The position numbers and the translations under genes were made by a program. The notes below the pieces were generated by a model that searched no databases, had not been told where the DNA came from, and saw nothing but the letters and a program-made list of their open reading frames with translations. Below, one piece after another: positions 23,134 to 35,220 of a stretch of 64,000 nt of DNA (positions within the stretch are counted from its first letter, which is position 1; every line of letters starts with the position of its first letter). Where the stretch lies: NCBI RefSeq assembly GCF_019059575.1, contig NW_024881674.1:539001-603000 (forward strand). Reading direction: 5' to 3'. Source of the stretch: Amphibalanus amphitrite (Eukaryota; Arthropoda; Thecostraca; Balanomorpha; Balanidae).

Positions 23134-26100
23134 TCAAAACGAGCCGTTCAGGGCCCGCACGCCGGTGATGGCACTCCACAGTTCGATGACAAACTCATCT
23201 GTGAAGCCGAACGCCTCCAGCTCCGAGTTGTCCAGCGCCTCAGCGAACTGTTCCGGACTGCGCTTGTTCTCCCCGAGCTCCCAGATCTGGGCGGCTGTGG
23301 AGATGACAGAGAGAGAGCGGGGTTTTACTCATAGGCACAATCAGAGTCAAAGCGATTACGTCCGGTCAGAGGTCATTACGTCAGGTCAGGGTCACCTGAA
23401 CGTAATCGTTTTCACCTTTGCACGGTAGAGTGTACTTAAATATCGGCTTCATTACGACGTTGTTTTATTATGTATCGTTTGTATCTTAGCTATTTTTATA
23501 ATGCGTTACTTTTTACCTGTATTGATAATTGATATTTGATTTATCATATTGAATGAAATTAGGTCGTAAATTTACCAAGTTCTCCGTCGCTGATTCCCAG
23601 GAAGCCGTCCAGGAGTTCGTTGATCTTGTCTGTGCCGGCCTCCGTCAGATCGGTCGGCTAGCAAAATAAAAACAGACCATGTGATAAGGACTGAACAGAC
23701 CGTGCGGTCCCATAGGCGCATGCCACAGCTGCCAGCACGCCGCACGGGTGCACGCGAGAAACACATTGGAGGTGAGAACAAAACAAGCAGTGATCGAGTT
23801 GGCGTGGACAACGGTAGAACACGTGGCTCATAAATTACTGCTGAACTTTACGGCTGGGTGACTGACTATGTTGGGCAGCCATGATAAAGAGTAGGTAATC
23901 ATATTCTCAAAAAAAAAAAAAAAAACAAGCAATATCATTGGTGTCTTGCGATTATTATCATAAACAAGAGGAACAATGGTTAATTCAACGATTAATTTAG
24001 AAATACATTAGACACTAAATATTCAGGGTTTTTCGCTCATGAGGCAAAAGTCTCCACGCTTTCGCAGCGTCGCACCACCACACACGACCGTCCAGTCACA
24101 CATGAGTGATCACAGACGCCGGTAAATCCTTCTCGGCGCCCATTTCTACCAGCGTGGGCCTAATGCGGGCGTAGGCACGCACCCGAGCCGGCCGTTCCCC
24201 TCCGCTGCACCCGCACACCCTGCCGGCTGGTGGGGCGGCGGGTCAGGGCGCCCATTAGCCCGCCGAGACCGACATGCGGCGCCTGGGTGACCCCAGTGTG
24301 GGCACACTGACTGACCGAGCGGCAGACGGACAGATGGATAGAGGGAAGGACTCTGTACTCACCGCCTGTTCCACCACTGCTGGTCCGTTGGCTCGGAATC
24401 GTAGTGTCGCCTTCCCCGAGCCGTACTGGGGAGCTTTGCTGCCCGACTTCGGGCCGGACCGGGGCCCGATATTGGCTGAAATGAGCCAAAGGAGGAATTA
24501 GATAGCTGGCATATTTCATTAAAATAGAAAAGGAAGCGGATTGCAAAACTTCTAAAGTCCTTGATATATAAGCGACAACGACAAAAACCTGAATTAAGCA
24601 GATTAACTTTTAGAGAAAAAATGTAAGAATTCCCTGAAGAAATCACAATCATTCGCCTAGGGATCAATCGGCTTTACAATTACAGCGTCCCCAAATTCAA
24701 CCACGAAGCACCATGACGGCCGACAGCTCTCAATAATAATTTTCGATGGTTACATTCATGTAAATCGCAATGACTAGGACTCATTTCAGTGCAATTTGTA
24801 GTATGTACAGCTCTCATTCCTTCCACCACACCACGTCACGCCTGACGTCACTCACCGAATCCTGCCGTGAGCGGTTCCACGGCCCTGAGTGTGAATGTGG
24901 TGCCCACGGGGATCTCCTTCAGCATTCTGGCGACGTCAAAGTGCCGGCAGCCCACCAGACTGACGTCATCAATCCTCTCCACGTGATCTCCGACCTGCCG
25001 AACGGACATGGGGGGAGGGGGCAAGTGTGAGTAGGTGCGGCAGTTTTAGTCAGAAGGAAGGCACCATACGACAAGACGCCGCTGACATATGAAGGGTATT
25101 CATGTCTAGCTAGCCATGGAATAACATGACGAAAAAAAGATACTGATATACGATTGTAGCAGAAGCGCTTATCGGATCAGCAAATATTTCAATAATATCC
25201 ATTGCAAATAAATTACCTATCACACATCCCCGTAGGCCGTGTCTAATGTCTAATCTTTTTAAACGTGTGTCCATCACTTTGCTGACATAATGGTCCCATG
25301 TGGCTTACACCTGACCAATGACCAGCCTACAACCTTCCCCCCTCGCTGCGCTCCGCTTCGTGCCAGAGCATCGCTAAGCGTGTTCACAGTTCAGTGTATC
25401 GTCTGTGCCCCGTACAGACGATAGTACCGACCGAGGGTACACGATAAGGACACGTCTAACGCCTCCTCGCTCTGTGGTAGATATCGTATCTCCCTCCCCC
25501 GATCTCAGGCTTTACAGGAAGGACAGAGGGGCCGGGGTGACGTGAGCTTTCCAAGAAGCGATTTGAACTAATCGAAAATAAACGGGGCTGTGAAGTGTAG
25601 ATACTAGATGTGGAATGTGATTCGCCAAAAGTGGTTGATTGAAGGCACCTTGCTTTTCAGCGATGGCTCCTCATCTCTCCCCACCTTGATGTGACCTATC
25701 TTGTCAGTGCCCCTCCCATATCCCACCTCGATGTTAACCCTATTAGTGGCAGGCTCCTGGCTACCCCCTATTAGTGGCAGGGGGGGGGGGCTGTTTACGA
25801 CCCCCCCCCCCTTGATATCTCTAGATCTAACGGGCCGATTTTCAAAATTCAAACGGCATTCGATTTCGCTCAACGAGATCTACATTTCTAAAAAAAATAA
25901 AATTAAAAAATGTCAATAGAGGGGGGAAGAGGGTAGAGGGGGGTAAAAACGGGCAAGTTGCACATACATTTTAGACTGTTTATCACGGCCAGGTTTCTGA
26001 ACCAATCTTAACGCAACTTTTGCCGATCGATAGAGAATGAACCAGGAATTCACATGGATCCTAAAAATATGCATTTTCAAAAATCATAGGCGGATACAGA

Positions 26101-29100
26101 TCATTGAGATTGGGGGTACACAAAAAGTATAGTAAATAAGGTTTTTGTTGGTACTGTTTCTAAAAAGGGTGGCAATGGTCTTGTTATGTTACAATTTTCT
26201 TATGAGAGAACGACTAAAATTGTATTGGTCATGCATAGGCGGTGTCAGGGCACCTATGTTGGGAGGTAAAAAATAACCCCCTTTTTGGACGCCTGGATCC
26301 GCCTATTATAGCAAAAACGTGTCAAAAGAGGATGCACAATAACTTTGTATATGTTATCACATGATACCTTTCATTCACTGTTCGTAAAACTGGTGCAGCA
26401 TCGTGATCTTCGCCCAAATGACTCGCTTCACGAATAGGACCCCCCAATTCCCAGTGCTCTGGAGCCGCCCCTGGTAAAGTTATGAACTTGAAATTTTCAG
26501 GGAATATGCCCAATTTAGTTTTAGGAAAAGTCAGAAAATTTCAGCATCGTAGCTTCAGCGGTTTCGGAGATATTCCCGAAAAACCTGAGGGGTGGATAAA
26601 AACAACCCCCCCTGCCACTAATAGGGTTAACTAGCCACTACCCACCCTGCCCCACTCACAATTTCCCACATTGATGTGACCTAACCGGTTTGCCCCTCCC
26701 TCCCCACCTTGATGTGACCTATCTGGTCAGCCCCACCCACATCCCACCTTGAGACTTGATGTGACCTATCCAGTATCCAATCTGTCCCATTTATTTCCTT
26801 ACCTTGATGTGCCCTATCCGGTCTATGACGCTGTCCTCCTTGATGCGCTTGATGAAGGCGTAGCCGGCCCCGTTGTCGGTGATGGTCAGACCCAGGGCGT
26901 CCTCGGTTTTGGTGATCTCTACCTCCTTCGCCTGACCTGACCGGGTAAACAGTATTCGGTCAGCCATCACGGACGCACTACCGTACGGGAGGATATTTAA
27001 GAATTGCAGGCAATACAATATTTCAAACCGTGCCGAGGTATCCACTTTTCAATGACGAATTAAAACGACTCTAAGCTTAGATGCATCGCCTTGGATGTAT
27101 TCATAAAAAGCAAACATGACAAAAAGAAACGAGACATACCTAATGTTTGAAACTGAAATTCAGGCGATACACTTGAGGGATAAATCATTTGAATTAGGCG
27201 ATACACTTGAGGGATAAATCGTTTGAATTAGACATGAGCAAAACAAGTATTTGATCAGGCATGTCAATCAACGAGGCGGCAACACAAGTACACAGCCAGC
27301 AGATCGCGTGGAGCCTGGAGACGGTTTCTACTGGATTCGTTCTTAAATATATATTTGGTAGTCACAATAATATTGTATCGGCAATAAAAACCAGCGCGCT
27401 GTTATTAACGTCATACGGCGCGCCGCAAGCCTACCTTTCTTGTGTGCGAAAATGAAGTCGTCCAAGCCGATCTGGGCTCCCAATAGCTTATTCATGTCGA
27501 CCTTGTGTGTATTTAATGTGCAAAACAGAATCTGAAACCAGAAGAGAGAAACAAATAGTCAACACAACGCACGCCAACATGAAAGAAAGCTAGCAGCACC
27601 AAGCAATGAATAATGGAAAAAAGGCATAATAAGGGATTTGTTATTATCATCACAGGATAGTTCAAACTTTAAATCTCTGAGGGTTGGCTCACCAAATCCA
27701 TCTATGTTTGTGGCGCTATCAAGCACAGCAAAGACATGCCCGGTCACACATGGCTGTCCTTACTCCTTTCCCACAGGCTAATGCATATTTTGGCCATATA
27801 TCCTAACCGTCTCCCATTTTCAGTCTTACACTGGTGTCCCACGAGGCTTCATCAGTCCCTTCCGACCTCATGAGGTCGCATCGAACCCTCCCGGTCGGCC
27901 GGTGGCCCCAAAGAACACGTGGGTGGCCAGATGGGAAGGGTTCCCAGTCTCACACGGCCCGGGCTGTCCCCTCCCGGTCCCATGGCAGACATTTAATTAA
28001 CGCCGGTGACAGATCGGATTGTAAGGGCTCCGGCGCCGTCTGGGCTGTGAGTCGGGTTAGAAATCTTGACACATGTCACTGTGCCTAAAGTCATACCGTC
28101 ATGTCATCTCATAATGCCAGAGCGAATCCATCATCCGATTCACGGAGCATGAGCTTACTTACTCCAATTGCTATATGCTATACTAAAGCATATGTGCTGC
28201 AGCAATCGAAGGAAATGTCCCATGCCCATACAGGCATGGCATGTAACATTTCATGAGCCAAGTTTGACCATCACATTGCATTACTGGTGAGAAACTATGT
28301 CCATCACTCAAACCATTACCACATATATCCCCTAGGCTCGGATGCCTTCAGAGCAAAGTTTTCAGTCGTCGCTCTGAAACCGGCGGTACAGGCACGTGCC
28401 AGCCTCCCCTCCCTCCTTCCCCTCAGGCTACTCGGCATTACGCATCACGGACCGACTCCTCCCCCTCCCCCCTCCGCTTCCTGTTCTACTTCCGGGGATG
28501 GACACACCCCGCGGTGGCCCGCACACGGTCGACGGGCTTCGCACGGGTGGATATATGGGTGTCGGGAGTGGGTCAAATCGGGCTGCGGCGGCGGCGTACT
28601 GATGAATGTTTGTAAAAGCCATGGGGAAGAGAGGAGTCGTGTAAAAAGTGTCACCGACTCACCTGTCGCAGCAATAGGTAGGCACTCCGGAAATTTTTGG
28701 GAAAATCTGCAGCTAGACAAGGTTAAAAAAATATATCTTTTTGCTGTTGATCGTCAGAAAAAAAACGTAAAAATGTTCTACGGTGGATTTAAGAAATGGA
28801 GTGGCAGTACGAGTCAGCCGACCGCAAAAGCCTGTGATGACACACTGGACTCCCGAGTCAGGTCGGACGCAGGCCGCCTGGTCGGGAAGCCCTGCTATGC
28901 CCGATCCTAACGGATCGACAGTCGGCCGGTCTGCCGGACCCGGCCCCAGCCCAGGGCTGAGCTGGGACCCCCGACTGCAGCCCAGGGGTGACTGGGGCCC
29001 CGCCCCAGCTGAGGACTCAGTGCTGAACTGGACCCGACTGTAGCCCAGGGCGGAGCTGGGGCAACAGCTGGGGGCTCGGAGCTGGGACAACAGCTGGGGG

Positions 29101-32100
29101 CTCGGAGCTGGGACAATGGCTGGGGGCTCGGAGCTGGGACAACAGCTGGGGGCTCGGAGCTGAGCTGCACGCAGCGGAAGGCTCAGGACTGAACTGGGAC
29201 CCCCAGCTGAGGGCTCAGGGCTGAGTTGAGGCCCTGCAGTTGCAGCCCAGGGCAAGAGCAGAGCTGAGTGGGGCGGACACTGCGGGGTAGTGAAAGTCAC
29301 AAAGCTTCACAGGAACGCGGTGGCCGGCAGATGAGAGGCAGATGAGAGCCAGGGCAGCCACCAGAGCGGATGAATGTAAGTCAGGTTGAACAGTCGTCAC
29401 ACCAGCCAGTCACCAGTAACCGACAAACTGACCACTGCAAGGCTTCTACACAACCCTATCAGTTTTGTCTCCATGCTCCCTTCTTCGCGGCATTGCCGGT
29501 GTGCCGGTGACCATCCCAACCTGCTGCGAGAGACAAGCAGCAGCTGCGGCTCGGAAACACAACACCACACCACCGGCGCCGGCTCTCTGCGTGACGGACA
29601 GACACAGCAGACAGCAGCCGGCCGGCCGGCCGGCCCGGTGACCCGCATTCCAGCCACCTGTTCACCGACAGGCTGCCGTCTGTGCTCGATGGGCTGTGAG
29701 TGTGTGAGCTGAGTCACAGCACGGCGTGTGTAATTGTATGTGTGATGGTGTGTTGTTCACTGTTCACTAATAATTAGAGCATCTGAGCAGACCGGCGGAA
29801 GGCGAGGGCTGTGCTATACGGAGTGCGCTTCTATGGCTTCTTCCAGGGGGCAGTGAACTGTGGTGCTAATGACCAACAGGCGACGCAGATAACGTATGTA
29901 TGTAGCTGGGACTTTGATGTAAAAAAGTGATCAGAAACGTGGTACAAAGTGATAAACAGGGACGGAGGACTAAACGGCTGTAGAGTCAGCGGCTGTATGA
30001 ATACAGCTGTTCAGTCGGACGACTGAAAAGTGCCGGCCTCGTGCTTACTGACAGATATCGGGCGTTGAGTGAGTTAAAGGTAGACTGCCACCTTTTTTCA
30101 CAAAACGGTTTTCACTAGAGCTGAGCCACCTATGTCCCAGACTGAAGTCGGTTTTCCGAAATTCGAACCCGTTTGCGAGAAATCGGAGACCAAAGTTCAG
30201 TTTGATGCCATTTTTTTAGTCCAAGAAAACCGACATCTCTACTGTTTATCGATAACTTTGAAACATGAATTTTCTTATCTTTTGGCAAATATATGTCAAA
30301 ACTTTGATTGTTTCGAGATCAGAGAAGAATTTGGGAGTGTCAAAATAAAAGTTAAACTTATATATTCAGTAGTTCATTTTTTCCAAAAAAGTGTGGGAAA
30401 TGGGGTTTAACATGGGCCAGACCCATTCCAAATGAGCCATGATTTTTAAATGTTTTACGAAGTTAAATGCAAAATAAATTAAACATGGCCAATTTCTTAT
30501 GAAATCATATATTAGTAAATCATAAAATACCTTACTTTTTCAAATAAAATGTAATAATCTTATGACCTTGAAGTCTAGTGATGTGTATACAATGTCGCTA
30601 GACATTAACCGATTGATAATTGTATGATAATCGATAATTTTTTTCGCGATTCACGTGATGATACTTTGTCAGGTGAATTCTAAAATTTTGTTTTGTCCAG
30701 GGAATAAATCATAGGCCGATCTGAGAAAACTTTTTGAAGGTGGCAGTCTTCCTTTAACATTAAAAGCGAAACAAAGCAATGCGTGACATTTCAACGTCCT
30801 GACAACCGAAAAGGCTGTGACCCCTGTCACACCACCACTTCACCCGCCATTGACCCCTCATCCTGTGATGATGGCAGGCGTGATGATGCAGAACTAGCAT
30901 CAGGGCCGATGGCTTTCTCTGTGCCTCTGACACAGGAAGGAACCATTAATAACTGGCGTCCAGTCGTCCGGAACCGGCAGTGCCCGGTCGCGCACGGCTG
31001 ACACCGTTTACAGGCTGTTAATTTATCGTGGGAGAGACGTAACGGCTGGGTGAACTGTGACTTGCAAACATTACGAGCCGTACAACATCCCCACATCAGA
31101 GTACGTTAGAAGTTTGAACGTTATTTGCCTATGACCTATCATGCCTTTGTTGATCAGCTGGGCGGAAACAATTCGATTGCAACGATCGGGGACGGTCTTT
31201 TAACCCGCGCACCGACGGGGGTCTGCGCCAACTTCGCACCGACGGGGGGGGGGGCGGATGACCGCCCCCCTGATATCTCGAGAACGAAGCAAGATAGCGA
31301 CAAGCGGTAAACGGCATCGGATACGCACGGACAAGGTCTACAATTTTTACTAAGGTCATTTTCAGGTCAGGTCAAAGATGACGTCACAGGGGTCGAAAAA
31401 GTCAAAATGGCGGCGCTAGATATGGAGAGTTTTTCTCGAATAACTTTCGAATTAGTCAAGCTAGGAACAAAATAAGGGCAGAATCGTGATCCTCTCGTCA
31501 ATCCGCATCGAATGATATATATGTTGACCTCGAAAGGTCAAGGTCAAAGGTTGACCTCAGGTCACGTGACTTCGAGGTCATCATGTATATCATTCGATGC
31601 GTCTTGATGAGCTAAACACAATGAGACCATCCGCGCGGCTGTATCTTGTTCCTGTACGGAGTTATTTGCAAAAAAACCTTTGGTGACCTTTGATGACGTC
31701 ACATGACCTTACAGCTGCCCAACAGCAAAACAGACCTCAAGGCTCAAGGTAGTGAAGGTTGATCGTATATGAAGTCATGTATGGTATATGTGGCCATTCC
31801 GACCCCTTCTAGTGGTAAAAACAGGGAGTTGATTTTTCCCCCATTGACTTATAATGGGGAGGTCGAGAAATTGACCTGACCTTAGGTCACCGACATCAAA
31901 ATTCCGAGATAAACAAATTGTAGCTACTAATGATCTAATAACATCCTGCGACTTTCAAAGGCCTCCGACATCTACTGTAGCTCTGGCACGGTGGCAAAGT
32001 TGCAAAAAAGTGACTTGAGGTTGGGTCATTCAAAGTGACCTGGTGACCTGACCTTAAAAGTTAGGAGGTTCAAACTTGCACACCATGTGTAAAATTGATG

Positions 32101-33505
32101 AAAGAATAGTCGTACCAAATTTCGCGCCGCGTATTCCCGCTATCCGCGAAAAATCACAGGGGCGGGCGGATATCCGCCCCCCCGTCGGTGCGCGTGTTAA
32201 ATGCAGCCATTATTCAGCAAAAATAACAACGACTTGCAAATCCAAAGGGAAAGTAGTTGATGGGAATATCTTTAGTCTGTCAGCACGAGCCATGCAGATG
32301 CTAGAGCACTCATTGAACGCTGTGCCATCTCGGGCTACCGCTCAGCCGTTTAACTGGGTCGTGCGACCATATGCGCCACCAATGTGAGAGTCACTGTCTG
32401 GCGACCGCTCGTTGACCACCCAGTGACCGTGCAGTGACCGTCCAGTGACCATGCAGCGGTCGGTGACTGATGGGTCTTTGTCCAGTCACGGGACGGTGTC
32501 AGCAAACCGTCACGGCGTGCCTCAGAGTCACGAGCCGGGTGACAGCCGTCACGGGACGAGTCACAATGGTTCGGGAGGGGAGAGAGAGGAGAGGGGAGTG
32601 GGGAGGAGATGGGAGGGGAGGGGAGGGGTTACATACCGCAGCGTGCAACTCGGGAAGGGAGAAGTGAGGGGTAACGACGGGTCTAGAGAGTCGGGTAACC
32701 AGAACTACGGGTAAACTCAATGAATGCCGAGTGCCGACAAACCTGGGGAAGGGTCATTAGAGAACAACATCGAAAGAAAGTACTTGCACATTGCACAGAG
32801 CCGTTAGAAAACGGTCATTAGTCGTCACCATAGGCCAAGGAAGGCGGCAGGAGTACAAGCGGATATGATGAACTGACACTATGGGCAGGGAGTGTGTGCG
32901 TATGAGTTTGGGGTGGGGTGTCTATTGTGTTCAAGAAGTGCATTGTGCAACGAATAATGCATATCCGGCCAAAGTGTATCACAAAGACAATCGATTTCAT
33001 TCAGCTTAGCCATGACAGCGGTCCTATCTCGTGCCGCTGCCGATAGTCGAAAAATTTTATCTGACCGATAGAAAGCCGATTGTCCCGTTATCTGAGTGCC
33101 CTGACATGGGCCACCCGGATGCATCAAGCACCAAGTCCAACCAGAGCGCCGTGGGTTGGGAGCTGGGACCGCAGCGCGGCGGAGCCTCACCTCTGAGACC
33201 GGCAGCTTGTAGCACTCGGCGATGCGCTGGTAGAGCTCCTTGACGTTGCCGAAGCCGGAGATGATGCCGGTCGGACTGCCGTGCGCCAGCTGGCAGTGAA
33301 ACTGCAGCTTGGGCTGCGGTGGCGTGGCTGGTCGCGGCGGCGGCGGCGCCGGGTAGCTGGGCGGCGCACTCTGGGGCGGTCGCTCCCGCCGCGGCGCCGC
33401 GTGAGGGGAAGGAGAGGGCGAGTCGTCGAGAGGCGGGGCTGACGGAGCCACACCGTTCGCCCCACTCTCGCCGTCCCTCCTGCGGGATTTACCGAACAGC
33501 GGCAT
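23134..33505 (-). CDS. GIPC1: GIPC PDZ-domain adaptor protein, 7 coding exons, 346 aa
   Basis: GIPC proteins bind C-terminal tails of receptors through a PDZ domain and couple endocytic vesicles to myosin VI. Coding exons (minus strand, 5' to 3'): 33505-33191, 27531-27435, 26936-26803, 24994-24856, 24475-24363, 23657-23576 and 23294-23134. All introns are GT-AG and the phases (0,1,0,1,0,1) agree, giving 346 residues against about 333 in human GIPC1. Residues 1-65 are a proline-rich leader ([10 protein letters not shown], then [12 protein letters not shown]). The GH1 region follows with [12 protein letters not shown] and [13 protein letters not shown]. The PDZ domain is at about 141-224 with carboxylate-binding loop ALGL (151-154) and [11 protein letters not shown]. 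The GH2, myosin VI-binding region (about 267-346) has ELLDGFLGI and [13 protein letters not shown]. The ATG is in good context and the leader matches the family. Which paralogue it is cannot be told; many invertebrates have one. Confidence 0.95.
25738..26626. mobile_element. TTAA-type (piggyBac-like ends) element, copy 4, in GIPC intron 3
   Basis: TTAA at 25734-25737 and 26627-26630 flanks perfect 16-base ends CCCTATTAGTGGCAGG and its complement. The left end repeats the motif a second time after CTCCTGGCTAC (about 25766-25781), then runs into a G run, CTGTTTACGA and a C run. The right end has the motif once beside a C run. The perfect ends and intact TTAA suggest a fairly recent insertion. 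There is no coding capacity, and the body lacks the AGGTCA arrays of copies 1-3. Confidence 0.85.
26086..26306. mobile_element. possible hAT-like MITE nested in the TTAA element
   Basis: The ends ATAGGCGGATACAG and CTGGATCCGCCTAT are inverted and resemble the CAGGGGCGGATCCA ends of the element at 2017-2494. A target duplication is not visible, so the call is tentative. Confidence 0.4.
27162..27229. repeat. 34-bp tandem duplication in GIPC intron 2
   Basis: A 34-base unit starting AGGCGATACACTTGAGGGAT is present twice in a row with one difference. Confidence 0.85.
27532..30077. other. distal part of GIPC intron 1
   Basis: No exon was recognised. Frames at 28.3-28.9 and 28.7-29.7 kb are GC-driven and overlap on both strands. 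They include the minisatellite listed separately and a (GGCC)n run near 29618-29634. Confidence 0.45.
29053..29165. repeat. 26-bp minisatellite
   Basis: About four units of a 26-base repeat with core GGGGGCTCGGAGCTGGGACA, with degenerate GAGCTGGG copies on either side (about 28950-29230). The long proline/serine minus-strand frames over it are repeat translations. Confidence 0.85.
30078..30753. mobile_element. TTAA-flanked MITE, second family, in GIPC intron 1
   Basis: TTAA at 30074-30077 and 30754-30757 flanks ends AGGTAGACTGCCACCTT and, inverted, AGGAAGACTGCCACCTT. There is no G run and no coding frame. The right interior (ACTTTTTGAAGGTGG) matches the degenerate element at 44.6-45.1 kb, so the two are relatives. 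Confidence 0.8.
31204..32196. mobile_element. TTAA-type (piggyBac-like ends) element, copy 3, in GIPC intron 1
   Basis: TTAA at 31200-31203 and 32197-32200 flanks ends CCCGCGCACCGACGGGG and, inverted, CACGCGCACCGACGGGG. The left end carries CGCACCGACGGGG a second time after a short spacer, then a G run, CGGATGACCG and a C run. Inside is a 29-base inverted repeat (31507-31535 with 31572-31600) around a core with AAGGTCAAGGTCAAAGG. No transposase was found. Confidence 0.85.
32574..32636. repeat. GA-rich low-complexity tract
   Basis: A run of GGGGA/GAGA units inside GIPC intron 1. It is preceded at about 32418-32455 by short 12-base CAGTGACC(G/A)T repeats. Confidence 0.8.
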
Positions 33506-35220
33506 GGTCCGACGCGCCGCGACCTGCGTCACTCGTCACACAGCTCAACTCACACACGCGTCACTGCCGTCACACAATTCACACCACGCCGTCACCTGTG
33601 CCCGCCTGTGACGCTGGCCACTGCAGAGCTATCTCTCTCTCTGCGACCAGCGCCGCGCGGCACAGCGTTATCCAGCCGAGCTGATAAGCCGGGAACGCCC
33701 CGCCGGCCACCCCGCACTCAGCTGACTGCAGAACGACGGCCGGCTGACAGCGACGAGCGGCCGACCGTGACGGGAGCGACGCGACGATGGGACGACGGCG
33801 AGTCTCCAGCGAAGGCGGCGATGGGATGAGAGTCTGGGAGAGGATGTGACGGCGGCGGTCCGGATGACGACTGAGGCGGAACTCCGGCGCTGCCGCCCTC
33901 GTCTCGCGCCGGACAAGTGGCCGCAATCATGGTCTGGTCACGGGCTATGGGACCGTGCGACACCTGTCATCGGTGGGGCAGGTGCGGTGCCGTGCTGCCA
34001 TCTAGTGACAGGATGAGAGGTAGGGTCTCCGAAAATAGCCGGTAGGAGCGCCGGTGAGGTCCGGGTCCGAGAGATCTGTGGAAGGTAGACAAGTGACAAC
34101 CGGAGTGAGCGAAAATCAGGACAGGGACTGGGCTGGTAACGATGAAAGGCATGTGTTGAGCGCAAATGAGAGGAGCAGACTTTAACAGTACGAATGGGCG
34201 ATGATAATAATTTGCCGGTTGATACTTGTTGTTATTTGACAGTTGAAAGGCGAATGCATAATGCCAGCGGAGTTGTTCCATGAAACAAAGTCGTTTATGC
34301 GACGGTGAGTGATTACATGTATTACACAGTGCACTGCAACATATTCAGTTTGCCATAGTTCACCACACTTATCATATTACTACATCCTTAAATGTGCAGG
34401 CTTTGACGACAGACAAGCGGCATTCGCAGCAATATTGAATATTGATAATTGGTTTAACACATTTGGCTCAACACAACAGAAATTGAAAGAGTGCAGTCTC
34501 GTTATCATTTCCGATAGAAGCTATTTTCGATGACTAAAATACACCCCGCAGGCCGCATAGGTAGTTGGGTGCCCTCAAATATCTATTCCGCTCCATACAA
34601 ATAGCCCATGGTGCGCTCAGTTCTGGCGAAACGTACGCATTCATCCTGATGTGCCGTTGCTGACGATCATACATCAACAAAATAAACACCCACAGGCACA
34701 CTTATCACAGACAGCGGCAGGAAACGCATCGACAGGAAACCCACTCATTGAACACCAGTCACGTTCTAGTAGACGGTAGCACACGTGAAGCGAGAAAATA
34801 TCATACAGCTGAAACAATACAGACATGCCCATTATGCAGTACTCTGTCACTGCCTTATCCCACAATGTCGCAAGTTCGTCAGTTGTTATCCTCCCAACTC
34901 GTGCAGATACCGCCAGAACACATTAGAACTTGAACAATCCTTGATAACACATCATGTCGCACACTTTTGTTGGTAGCCTCACGACAGGCCAAGACTTGGT
35001 GCTCCCGCTGCCCTAGCTCCAAAATGCGGTGCGTAGGCCGCTGACTGCTGTGAGATATGAACATTGTCAGCCTGGAAATGCCCGAGAAATTGAATACTTT
35101 CTGTAGCTCAGCACGTAGCACACACAAAGCATCTGCCGAGTTTTCGGCTAGCCGGTGGCACGGTAGAAAGCCATAAATATGTGTAAATGTAAACCAGAGG
35201 ACGTTAAGCCACAACGAACC
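33506..35220. other. GIPC 5' flank and CHM 3' flank
   Basis: About 33506-33960 is CG-rich and probably holds the GIPC 5' UTR and promoter. I see no TATA box. The rest, up to the CHM stop, is ordinary sequence without exons. Confidence 0.5.

Noticed and set aside
28713-29300. 195-codon proline/serine-rich minus-strand frame
   Set aside because: It runs over the 26-bp minisatellite and GC-rich flanks inside GIPC intron 1. Repeat translation explains it.
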